Source: Euptelea pleiosperma (Eukaryota; Streptophyta; Magnoliopsida; Ranunculales; Eupteleaceae). Taken from it: a stretch of DNA of 64,000 nucleotides. The notes beneath the pieces are model-generated. The model saw only the letters and a list, made by a program, of their open reading frames with translations. It was not told the DNA's origin and searched no databases. This document shows positions 48,470-57,913 of this stretch, one piece after another; positions within the stretch are counted from its first letter, which is position 1, and the number at the start of each line of letters is the position of its first letter. The stretch spans positions 14,435,464 through 14,499,463 of the forward strand of contig CM068548.1 of the NCBI GenBank assembly GCA_035048495.1, written 5' to 3'. Both the position numbers and the translations under genes were made by a program.

Positions 48470-49012
48470 GGTATATTCTTAGAGATTTTTGACCATATAG
48501 ATGTTTGGCCCAATCCTAGATTGGCATACAAACCAAAAATTAGCTTGATTTGTGATTTCAAAGCATTGGATTGGAGTCGTTTTCATGGGTTGATTTTTAA
48601 CTGTGGAATTTGATCATTATTGACCATTATTTAAGGTACAAAGATCCAAAGGTTTAAAATCACTAATCAGGCTAATTTAGGGACTGCCTTCATGGGTTGA
48701 TTTTTAACTGTGGAATTTGATCATTATTGACCATTATTTAAGGTACAAAGATCCAAAGGTTTAAAATCACTAATCAGGCTGATTTAGGGACTGCCTTCAT
48801 GGGTTGATTTTTAACTGTGGAATTTGATCATTATTGACCATTATTTAAGGTACAAAGATCCAAAGGTTTAAAATCACTAATCAGGCTGATTTAGGGACTG
48901 CCTTCATGGGTTGATTTTTAACCGCGGAATTTGGTCATTATTGACCATTATTTAAGGTACAAAGATCCAAAGGTTTAAAATCACTAATCAGACTGATTTT
49001 TGGTCTGGGGGT
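48470..49012. mobile_element. G-box-family element with an internally amplified arm
   Basis: The left arm (GCCATGTGGTATATTCTTAG...) leads into the family core, then into four units of a 107-bp repeat (see 48584-49011), and ends near GACTGATTTTTGGTCTG. The outer right arm is missing or cut, so amplification probably replaced it. Confidence 0.7.
48584..49011. repeat. 107-bp tandem repeat, four units
   Basis: CATGGGTTGATTTTTAAC starts units at 48584, 48691, 48798 and 48905, exactly 107 bp apart. Units are nearly identical; the last has ACCGCGG where the others have ACTGTGG. Each unit contains AAATCACTAATCAGGCT, the inner core of the foldback family. High identity means recent amplification. Confidence 0.95.
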
Positions 49013-49062
49013 CGCCTGCGCCTGTTCCGATCTGATATGTTCTAGTAGCTTAGGTTTTGATC

Positions 49063-49373
49063 TAAGGCCTTGTTTGATTGCACGGAAAATTTTCCCGAGA
49101 AAATACATCTGGGATATGCCTTAAATGGCTGATTGATTGCAACTGAGAACACATTTGAATCATGTGAGAAAACAAAGGTGTCTTTTCAGGTGGAAATGAA
49201 TTCTCACCTATCTGGATGGGAAATGAATTCCGGGCTTAGTCGGAAAAATTATCCAAATTTGAATGGCTTGTTAGCAAAAATTATTTAGATTTATACTGAC
49301 TGTCTAACAATGGACAGTGCGTTTTCTTAAGAAAAATACAATTTTCCCACTTGGTAATCAAACACAGCCTAAG
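49063..49373. mobile_element. TIR element of about 310 bp
   Basis: CTAAGGCCTTGTTTGATTGCA on the left mirrors TGGTAATCAAACACAGCCTAAG on the right. The type is common among plant hAT or PIF MITEs. No clear target duplication. Confidence 0.6.
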
Positions 49374-49429
49374 ATTAATTGTGATCCAATAAGCTATTAA
49401 ATCTGTTCCAGATCAACTGCGGTCTGATA

Positions 49430-50014
49430 AGTAAATATTGCCTGGCCACCGACGATCAAGTAGCTACTTCATCATCCACAATAATATTAACCCGTGGATT
49501 TTGTATGGGCGAAGCCCCATGGAGTTCTCGGCACATACCCAAGTGCTTTTTGTCAGAAATCTTACAAAACACTCACTTGGGTGATAAGTAAATATTGCCT
49601 GACCACCGATGATCAAGTACGTACATCATCATCCACAAGAATATTAATGCGTGCGGATTTTGTGGGCGAAGCACCACGGAGTTCTTGGCACGTACCCAAG
49701 TCTTCTTTGGCAGAAATCTTAAAAAACACTCACATGGGTGACTTGCCTGACCACCGATAGATGATCTAGTACCTACCTCATCATCCACAAGAATATTAAT
49801 GCGCGCAGATTTTGTATAGGCGAAGCACCGGAGTTCTTGGCACGTACCCAAGTGCTTTTTGCCAGAAATCTTAAATAATACTCACTTGGGTACATGGCAA
49901 AAAGCACTCGGGTACGTGCGGGGAACTCCACATCCTCCTTCGTCAATCCAGGCGTGAAAATTCATGTGGATGGTCAGGCAGCTAGACCAGTATGGTGGTT
50001 AGGCAAGATTTACT
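49430..50014. mobile_element. Foldback element carrying a ~150-bp tandem array
   Basis: AGTAAATATTGCCTGGCCACC on the left and, inverted, AGTAAATCTTGCCTAACCACC on the right form the ends. Inside, a unit beginning CCTG-CCACCGA-GATCAAGTA and running through GGGCGAAGC and GGCAC-TACCCAAGTGCTTTTTG to CACTCACTTGGGTGA starts at 49441, 49598 and 49746. The right end is an inverted partial unit. The ends resemble the GAGTAAWACTTGSCTGACC subfamily, so it may be a derivative. Confidence 0.75.
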
Positions 50015-50284
50015 CCAGCTTGATCCAATGACAGCCATGAATGTAGGAGTATAGGACCCCACCATTTAATATCTTTACATGATAGATAAGAATATTCTCT
50101 TGTCAAATCAAAGTCCTACAGTCGTGAACAAATGGCATCACGTTAGATGGCTGCTCCACATATAAAAAGGTTTTACATATAAGATTTTTCTATAGAATTT
50201 TTGGTTTAAAAAAAAAATTAAACTTGATTTTAATCAAATGAGCCAACATTTCTTCTGGTTCTCGACTCAAGACATCCGTGACAA

Positions 50285-50930
50285 CTAGGGCTGGCAATGG
50301 ATCGGGTTCGAGTTGGATTGGTACTGATTTGATATCGATCCGATAAAAAATTCAATCGATCCGAACCTGATTGAATCGATAAAAATCAGTTTCGGAACCG
50401 ATTTGATATGATTAAATCGGTTCCGGGTCCAATCTGATCCGATAGGTAGGTTTAGTTTAAATAATAAATCTCTTGCCGCAGGTCTCATAAATATAGCAGG
50501 TTTCAACAAATCTCTTACCCAAATTAAGATGTTGTGGAGATCTCCTAAATATTGTAGTAGATCTCCTTGCTCCAACGTGCAAATCTTGTTCCAACGAGTA
50601 TAATGCCCAGGATATTATAGAGATATCCTAAATATGGTAGGAGATGATCTTTTGGATATCTCCGCAATATTCTCGTTGAGGTGAGCAAGATTGCTGCCGT
50701 GCGTGTATATATAATACTCACACACATACTAATATACACATTATATATATGGTCTATATATCAGATCACTATCGAATCGGAACAAGGTAGATCCAGTACC
50801 GATCCGATAAGAGATCGGATCGACAATCTGTGATCCGGTACCGAAACGATAATGAAAAATAAAGTTTCGGACCCAATTTTTTCGGATCGAATCGGATCTC
50901 AGGTTTGATCCAATCCATTGCCAGCCCTAG
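50285..50930. mobile_element. TIR element with CTAGGGCTGGCAATGG ends
   Basis: CTAGGGCTGGCAATGGATCGG at 50285 and its inverted match (one mismatch) at 50910-50930 bound 646 bp. The outer thirds are GATCCGAT/ATCGGATC-rich and partly palindromic; the middle carries AT-rich sequence with repeated GATATCCTAAAT/GGAGATCTCC blocks. Non-coding. Confidence 0.8.
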
Positions 50931-51149
50931 CGACAACATTGCCCTGCCAATTTAATACTTCAAAGTGAAGTTGTAGTATTTCAAAACTCTATCCATCTCT
51001 TATGCCTTATATTCAATTCTTTTTGAGAAAATATATACTTTAGACTCTTATGGTCTTAGAAAATCTCAAACATCTCCCAATATAAATAGTTGGGCTAGAT
51101 CTTTAGAGCAAACACCACTGATGTCAGCTCTAGGCCACGAGATTCGATA

Positions 51150-51440
51150 AAAGAAAAAAAGCTTGCATCAAGATTTATTGGACCCTTTGAGATCCTTCAT
51201 AAGGATTGGTGAGGTTGCATGTCATCTGGCCCTACCCCACAATTGGCCGAAGTGCATGACGAGTTTCACATTTTTCATGATTCAAAAGTACGAACGGGGA
51301 TCCCTCACATGTTTTAGATTAGATACCATTGCATCTCTGTGATTATGTTTCTTATGTTGAACGACATGTCTGCAGTCTCCGGATTTAAAGATGCCTTTTG
51401 AGAATGGGAAGCAGAAGTTAGAGAGAAGTACCTGTGCCTA
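51150..51440 (+). pseudogene. Ty3/gypsy pol remnant (integrase C-terminal region)
   Basis: Translation gives KLASRFIGPFEIL, PQLAEVHDEFHIFH and SKVRTGIPHMF-like pieces. These correspond to the chromatin-end region of plant gypsy integrases (KLAPRYIGPFEI...HDVFHVSMLRKY). Short, frameshifted and with no LTRs seen. Confidence 0.65.
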
Positions 51441-51446
51441 TTGTTG

Positions 51447-51725
51447 AACAACCATTTGCCCTAAAAGATCGACTTGTTGGGGAAAGACGAAACAACTATG
51501 TATATCAACGGGTCGTCGGGCCAACACAATACGTGCACGGGAACAAATTATCTGCTAACACTCCCTCTCAGTGGGTATACACTTTGTTGGAGACTTGACC
51601 AAGCCATAAGGCTATGATACCATGGTAAATGACCATTTACTCCAAAAGGTCGACTTGTTAAAAAGAGGCGAAACAACTATGTATACACAATACGTGCGCG
51701 GGAACAAATCATCTGCTAACACCTA
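51447..51725. repeat. Direct repeat next to the gypsy remnant, spacing about 180 bp
   Basis: ACCATTT-C-CCAAAAG-TCGACTTGTT...CGAAACAACTATGTATA...CACAATACGTGC-CGGGAACAAAT-ATCTGCTAACAC occurs twice, at about 51453 and 51632. The second copy lacks a short internal segment. Possibly residual LTR sequence. Confidence 0.7.
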
Positions 51726-51854
51726 TTCCTTGATTTGGTACGTATGTCTAATTTTGAGCAACATCCAAGGATCGTGAATACGAAAGTATCTATTTTAGCA
51801 ATACATGCTTACTTCAATGGAGGCTGATTTATATTACCAAACACCGGAAAATTT

Positions 51855-52150
51855 TAAAAAGTGCCATGTGTCGCATTCTTAGAGAACTGACTGTATGGAT
51901 GTTTTTCCACCCTTTGGTGGTGGACCTACAGACCAAACTTAATCTTGATTGGTAATTTCTAACCGTTGGATTTCATTATTCCGGATAACGTTAGAATCCT
52001 CCGGCTAAAAATCAACCCATGAAAAGACTCATATCCAACAGCTAGAAATCACCGATCTGCTCTGAATTTTCATATGTAGGTCCACTAAAGGAGCATTGTG
52101 AGGTCAGCGGTCTCCAAAAATATAACACGTGGCACATACAACATTGCATG
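51855..52150. mobile_element. G-box-family foldback element
   Basis: The left arm GTGCCATGTGTCGCATTCTTAG...GTATGGATGTTTTTCC is mirrored by AGGTCAGCGG...AACACGTGGCACATAC on the right. CACGTG at 52126-52131. Confidence 0.65.
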
Positions 52151-52969
52151 ACGCACTTAGGTCACGAATTTTCCCCTAAAATGCCTTTGGATGTTGCCAG
52201 GCCATAGTGAAAGTAGTGTGTGTGTGGACCAGTCACCAGGGCACGTGAGATACCTCGTGTGGTCTAGCATTCTTTGTCTTTTATTTCTGGCATGGTCTAA
52301 AAAAGGGTCGTGATGTAACAAGGTATATATGACGCTTTTGGCGTCAGATAGCACGATTTTTGTTATTCACCGCTGCCCTGTGGGCCCACCGATCGCATGG
52401 ATGTTTAGCCCACCCCTTGGTAGGCATTCATACCAAAAATCAGCTTGTTTGATAATTCTTAGCTATTGGTTTTACTACTAAAAACTTGGTTGAATCCAAC
52501 AGCTAGAATTACTTCTTAAGAAGTACTAAAATCTAATGGCTAGAGATTACCCATCAGGGTGATTTTTGGTGCGTATTTCCAACAAGGGGTGGGGTAAACA
52601 TCCATGCTGTTAGTGAGCCCAGAATGAAGTGGTGTGTAATATAACTCCCACTAAAAGCGTCAGGTCTACTTTGTTAGAGTTTTCTCCTTAGAAAAATGCC
52701 AATATTGATAACGCCCCAATCCCGTTATGTTTGTTCTCGTTGTAACCTCCAATACCAAAAGAACGGGATATCCGTTATAACAGAAATAACGGTCAATATA
52801 TTGAAAAACTGTTTTCCAGCGTTAAGTTAAAAATAATATTCTGACTGTTTTTTTCACTGATGTGACCCCATTATAACGGTCATGAAGATAAACGTAAAGG
52901 GACCGTTATGCTTATAACGGACCGCATTAACCCCTTGATTTCAAAAGGAGTAAATCTAATGATATATGA

Positions 52970-53245
52970 CAAGGGGAATGCCACGTGCTATGTTTGGCCC
53001 ATCCTTAGGTAGACCTACATGCCAAAAATAGCTTGATTAGTGATTTTTAAGGATTTGATTGGAGTTGTTTTCATGGATTGATTTTTAACCTTAGATTTTG
53101 AGCATTATTTGGGGGTACTCAGATCCAAAGGTTTGAAATCACTAATCAGGCTGATATTTGGTATATAGATCCACCTGGAAATGGGACAAACATCCATATG
53201 GTCAGTGGTCTCTAAGAGTATGCCACATGGCTTATACTATAGTCT
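52970..53245. repeat. G-box-family element, truncated left arm
   Basis: AATGCCACGTGCTATGTTTGGCCC...CATGCCAAAAATAGCTTGATTAGTGATTTTTAAG on the left; AATCAGGCTGATATTTGG...CAAACATCCATATGGTCAG...GCCACATGGCTTATA on the right. The left arm lacks the usual TCTTAGAGGACTCTGACCGT segment. Confidence 0.65.
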
Positions 53246-53405
53246 CTCATCATTGTTGTTGAGGGAAGGGATGTCGGCGTGCTGGACAAAACAACTGAAC
53301 CAAGCTTGTGTGCGGCGTGCCCCAACCTAAGTTTTGGCTTTAAAGTAGAGAGGCATTTAATTGAAGCTCGTATGGACGTCAACACTGGTTTTAGCTTTAT
53401 AACAC

Positions 53406-53840
53406 GGCTCAGGCTCCAAGGACCCTTTTTTTTAATCCATCTTGGGAGTTAGGCTTTCGGTTGTGGATTCTGAGAATCCAACAGTGGTTGATAGTGCTGA
53501 GTTGACATTTACTTAATGAAAAAGTGAATGCCACTTCAAAACTACCAACCATCGTTGGAATTCTCAGAATCCACGGTCCAGGGCCCGACTCCTGAGAGAG
53601 GGTCAGAAAAGGGGGGCTCATGAGCCTGTGGCTCAGGGGACTCCATTTTTCTAATCCCCTTTGGGAGTCGGACTCGGAGGGGTGGATTTCAAGAATCCAT
53701 TTGAGGTTGATAATGCTGAGCTGGCATTCATTTAATGAAAAAGTGAATGACAGCTCTATTAACGACCGTTGGATTCTGGGAATCCATGGCCCCGGACTCC
53801 AAGTCCCGAGAGGGGTTAGAAAAAGGGGAGCTCCTGAACC
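53406..53840. repeat. Two foldback MITEs in tandem
   Basis: Units at about 53406-53626 and 53629-53840 share GGGAGT-GGACT...GTGGATT-TGAGAATCCA...GTTGATA-TGCTGAG-TGGCATT-A-TTAATGAAAAAGTGAATG and end with GGTCAGAAAAGGGG-GCTC. Each folds on GGCTC ends and GGATTCTGAGAATCC palindromes. Direct tandem arrangement suggests unequal exchange. Confidence 0.7.
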
Positions 53841-54662
53841 CGATTCGATTATAATAGAGATAGATTTTCCCTTTAATTACAAGGTTTATGGTTACCGAGT
53901 TTGATGGCAGTAGGGGTATTTGTGGGCAACAATGTAGGATTCGGTGCACACAAACTTCAAAACCATGTATGGGAAATGGAATTGTTAACTTTCTTAAGCT
54001 TCAGAGAATCTTAAGAAAAAAGCACTATTTCGTGACTCGCACAATAGTGGTACAACTGCATGGCTTTTTGTGTCTCAATGGGGGGTGTTTGGTTGTGGGA
54101 TTCAAGTTATGCTGTGCTAATTCAAACATGAAGGATGGTGTGGAGCATCGTTTTGTTAGCTATGCAATGCTATTTAAATCTCTGGCTGTGCAACTTTAAA
54201 CGTATGGAAAAAGATGTAACAAGCTATGCCTGAAACTGTTTCATTTGCAGAAGCAGCATTTTTGGTAGTCACCGCTGCCACTGGACCCACTGACCGCATG
54301 GATGTTTATCCCACCCCTTGGTGGATATACAGACCAAAAATCACTTTGATTGGTAATCTATAACCATTAGATTTTAACACTTTTTAAGGCATTCTTATAG
54401 CCGTTGAATGCAACTATTTTTTGAGTACTAAAACCAACGGCTAAAAATCATTAAACAAGCTAATTTTTTCTATGAATGTCTATTAACGGGTGGGCTAAAC
54501 ATCCATGCGGTCAGTGGGCCCAGATGGCAGTGTTGACTACCAAAAATGCCACTTCCGCAGATGAAAAGATCTCAGGTATACCTTGTTACATCACGACCCT
54601 AAACGTATTACCAAACACACCCACCTCAGAGTACTAAAATCAGGGTGGTAAGACCCGAACAG

Positions 54663-55000
54663 GAGTAAAACTTTGATGACAGGTTCTAATCTGAGCCACG
54701 TGGCACACTCTTAGAGGACTCTGACCGTATGGATGTTTGGCCAATCCCTAGGCGGACCTACAAATCAAAATTCAGCCAGATTAATATTTCTAGGCATTGG
54801 ATTGGAATTATTTTCATGGGTTGATTATAACCGTTGGAATTTGAGCATTATTGACCATTATTTGAGGTACAAAGCTCCAAAGGTATGAAATCAGTAATCA
54901 AGCTGATTTTTGGTTGTATGTCCACCTTGGTGATTGGAAAAACATCCATACGGTCAGATTCCTCTAGGAGTATGCCACGTGTTTCATCAAAGTTTTACTC
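54663..55000. mobile_element. G-box foldback element, GAGTAAAACTTTGATGA-ended
   Basis: GAGTAAAACTTTGATGA on the left mirrors TCATCAAAGTTTTACTC on the right, perfect over 17 bases. CACGTG at 54697-54702 and 54976-54981, both arms. The core is conserved (ACCGTATGGATGTTTGGCC, AATCAAGCTGATTTTTGG). 338 bp. Confidence 0.88.
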
Positions 55001-55360
55001 CCCAAAGAGGACGTCCTATTTACTAGTCTGGTACTCATTGCTCACATGCAAGCTTGGAGATTTTCGAGGTAGTTCCAATCGTGTCTCGTGCCATGTACTT
55101 GTGTCCCTCCATCCATGGTTAAAAAAACGTACAACGGCCGTTATAATGGAATTGCTCCAAGCCTCCAAGACCGTTAAGTTATTTGCAAAAAAAGTCCAAA
55201 ACCTGAAAAACAGACTTAATTTTATTTTAACAGCTGTTATTTGACCAAGAGTTTATTGGACCAAAATTTAACTTGGTTAGGTGATCCTAACAATTCAGAT
55301 AGTTGTACTCTTCTTGATAGAGAATCTAGAAATAAGTCTATCTATCAGATGGTTAAGATC

Positions 55361-55658
55361 AAGGTTTAAAGGAGGCCGTTTTAACTATTAAACGGACTGG
55401 GGGCGCTATTGTTTAAACCACCGTTAAAACGGATTAAAACGGTCAGGGGCAAAAATGGAAAAAATGAAAAAACGGAAAAAAATGGAATTTAACGGATTTA
55501 ACAGCCATTTTTTTCACAAAATTTTTCAGAATTTAACGGTTGTTTAAACGATTTTAACGGCTGTTGAAACAAAAAAACGTCCATTACATTCAAAAACGTT
55601 AAAACGTGTTTAAACGGTTTTAATGAAACGGGCTGGGGGCGTTCCATTTTTAAAACCA
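55361..55658. mobile_element. Foldback element with 11-bp target-site duplication
   Basis: 298 bp flanked by TGGTTAAGATC at 55350-55360 and 55659-55669. Ends AAGGTTTAAA and TTTTTAAAACCA; the inside is made of GTTTTAACGG/CCGTTAAAAC blocks. A 9-11 bp duplication points to Mutator-like transposition. Confidence 0.75.
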
Positions 55659-55669
55659 TGGTTAAGATC

Positions 55670-57430
55670 GTTTGATCATAGAAGATCTTTTTCAACGTTC
55701 AAATTCCACTAAATATCTTAATAGTATCTAGGCGAGGGTTAAAAGTGTTATTTATGACTTGGATAGCCCAGTGGGCTTTTAAGGCCCATCTTATTTGGTT
55801 TTCCATTTGGGCCTACATTGTAGTTCATGGGCTAAAATTTAAGTCATAAGCCCATTAAAACTTGGGTTCAAGCTTATGTCCCAATAAGTTCCGTGTATAA
55901 GGATGCGTTTGGTTAATGATGTTTTAGGCTGCTACAATTTTTCAGGAATAGCTTTTGAAAGGGTTCAGTTTGCCAAATTGTCTCTTGCCGGCCCATGGAT
56001 TCAGCAGCAGTTTGAAAGGTTGACCTATTTGGGAACTATGTCGTTTGTCAGAAATATACCACGCAAAAGTGAATACCGACTTTTTCTTTTGGACTTTTCA
56101 TTCAAAAACACCTATATGCTTCAGACATATAATCCACATACAATCACAACTTCCGAAAGTTAGATTTGGAATCAAATGTAATATAACATTTGCACCTGCT
56201 AAAATGTCGCGTGATATAAACTTTGTTACCAAGCATCCTTGCAATATTTACATTGGAAATTTAGCTCCATAGGAAAAAAAAATGCCAATGATATTCACCC
56301 TCTTTTGGATATTCTCGCTCATTGTCGATACTTTGAAAATTTTATGGGCAGAAAAACATGTTCTGCAGTGAATAAAATGACCTTTTTTACATTCAGATAT
56401 ACTGAGCGGGGCGTCTCAATACAAGTTAAGGCCTAAGGCGAAAATTCTATATAAGGCCTTTTTTTATTTAATATATTAATATATATATGGTATTAATCAA
56501 AAAATGAAACTCTCTATATTATCGAAATAATAAATAATTACAGAAAAAAATTTAGATGCAGAGGACTCTTGGTACAGTCGATGTAGAGGACTCCCGTGGC
56601 CCTACATAGATCATTTTTTGGGACCAATGACTGTGTCGATGTTCAGCCCATCTATTGGTGGATAAACACACTAAAAATCAGCTTGATTGATGATTTCTAG
56701 TCATCGGATTTACTACCCATAAAACGTGCTTGAATCCAACGGCTAGAATCATGTCCTAAAAAGTACTAAAATCTAAGGCTAGAGATAATCAATCAGGTTG
56801 ATTTTTTGGTTTGTATATCCAATAAGGGGTGGGCTAAAAATCCATTTGGTTAGTGGGACCTTTGGGGGCCTTCTCTGACCAAGGGCCCTTAGACAATCGC
56901 CTTAATGCCCTTTAAGGTAAAGCTGGCCCTGATACTGAGGATGTGGTGTTAGATAATAAATGACATAAAATGTGGTTGATGCCTAATGGGGTTGGCTCAC
57001 AGCTACAAGGGTCATTTCCAATGTTGTCAGACCCGGACTGGCCCGGCCAATTGAATTCATTGTTCGAAATCTCGGTCGATCCGTTCTGGATCGGGCAATC
57101 CGGATCGAGATTAGAGCCCATGATCCGATCCAAAAAGGGATCGTCTCGCCTGAAAAACTGTTTCTTACAAAAACCGTTTTTTGCTGTGGATCCAACACGG
57201 GCCCAAAATTTTACAGTTTGGGCTTGGCCCTGGTGCACGTTTGCTAAATTAACTCCGACCCATTAAGACCTATACTAAATGCCCTCTAAATGTGATTAAA
57301 TGCCGTCTGGATTCTCTGCAGAAAAAGGTATCAGAAGAGCTGATGCGAGGGTAGTTTGGTCAATTGAGAGTTATGAAAGCCAGGTATTTCAGTTATTTTG
57401 TTGAAAACTAGAATGTTTTCAGTAATTTAC
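55670..57430. other. Repeat-rich region upstream of exportin-T
   Basis: No gene seen. Contents: a block starting GGATGCGTTTGGTTAATGATG near 55900 (hAT-like MITE end), an AT-rich zone near 56450-56540, a CATGGATGTTCAGCCC-type arm pair (about 56620-56860), a GTTCGAAATCTCGG MITE end near 57062, and about 200 bp of unique sequence before the TATA box. The open frames at 55903-56163 and 56912-57266 have no recognisable protein. Confidence 0.5.
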
Positions 57431-57434
57431 CGCT

Positions 57435-57442
57435 TATATAAG
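57435..57442 (+). promoter_or_regulatory. TATA box of the exportin-T gene
   Basis: TATATAAG, followed about 30 bp later by a pyrimidine-rich start region (CTACAATCCTTTCTTCCTCC). The leader then contains GAGGTAAGT at about 57635, a good donor for a 5'-UTR intron ending before the ATG at 57914. Confidence 0.6.
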
Positions 57443-57547
57443 AATGCCTCGTCTAGTCTACAATCCTTTCTTCCTCCTCGCGAAACTGTACAAAGCCAAC
57501 ACTCTGTTTTCCTTTTCAGTTCTCTAAGAAAGACCGAAGTAACAACA

Positions 57548-57556
57548 AAACCCTAG
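57548..57556 (+). promoter_or_regulatory. Telo-box in the exportin-T leader
   Basis: AAACCCTAG about 80 bp downstream of the expected transcription start, as in the other housekeeping leaders of this window. Confidence 0.5.
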
Positions 57557-57913
57557 AATTTTCTTCTCCAAGCATAAAAGACCCATAGTTTCTGATTATT
57601 AAATTGCTTGATTGATATTCTCTCTCGTCGATCGAGGTAAGTTCGATCGATCTTTTACAGCACTCAAGCTCTTTTCTTTTCTGCTTTGAATCCCGCTTTC
57701 GATCCGTTTTTTTAGTTTAATTTCTTAAAAATCTTTCTTTTTAAGTCGGCAATGGAAGATTATTTGTTGGAAGAACTGAAAACGAGAAGATTTCTTGTAA
57801 AAGTTACAATTTTTTAGAGGGATTTACGAGTTTGGAGGAGCAGAGAGCACTGAAGAACTAAAAATCTAGGTTTTTTTTTCTACGTTTTTATTGAGGAGGG
57901 CTCATTAAACGCC

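Larger units (their letters stand above)
52304..54600. mobile_element. 2.3-kb composite element with perfect 24-bp inverted ends
   Basis: A 24-base string beginning AGGGTCGTGATGTAACAAGG (52304-52327) is repeated exactly, inverted, at 54577-54600. Just inside are related arms (CACCGCTGCC...GCATGGATGTTTA-CCCACCCCTTGG at 52360 and 54270, with mirrored ends at 52570-52640 and 54480-54530). Between them lie a G-box-type copy (52970-53245), an ATAACGG-rich foldback (52690-52940) and a tandem pair of foldbacks (53406-53840). No transposase frame is visible. Either one non-autonomous element that took in others, or two copies of one MITE in opposite order. Confidence 0.6.

Noticed and set aside
48584..49760. 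CRISPR-like regular repeats
   Set aside because: Units are directly adjacent with no unique spacers, and the context is a plant chromosome with transposon arms.
53888..54199. 103-codon open frame
   Set aside because: Contains MITE-like GTGTTTGGTTGTGGGATTC sequence, no recognisable domain and no neighbouring exons.
55903..56272. Open frames of 86 and 75 codons
   Set aside because: They begin in a GGATGCGTTTGGTTAATG MITE end and overlap in different frames; no protein family seen.
56912..57266. Overlapping open frames on both strands upstream of exportin-T
   Set aside because: The sequence is a palindromic MITE (GTTCGAAATCTCGG with GGATCGG blocks), which keeps both strands open by symmetry.
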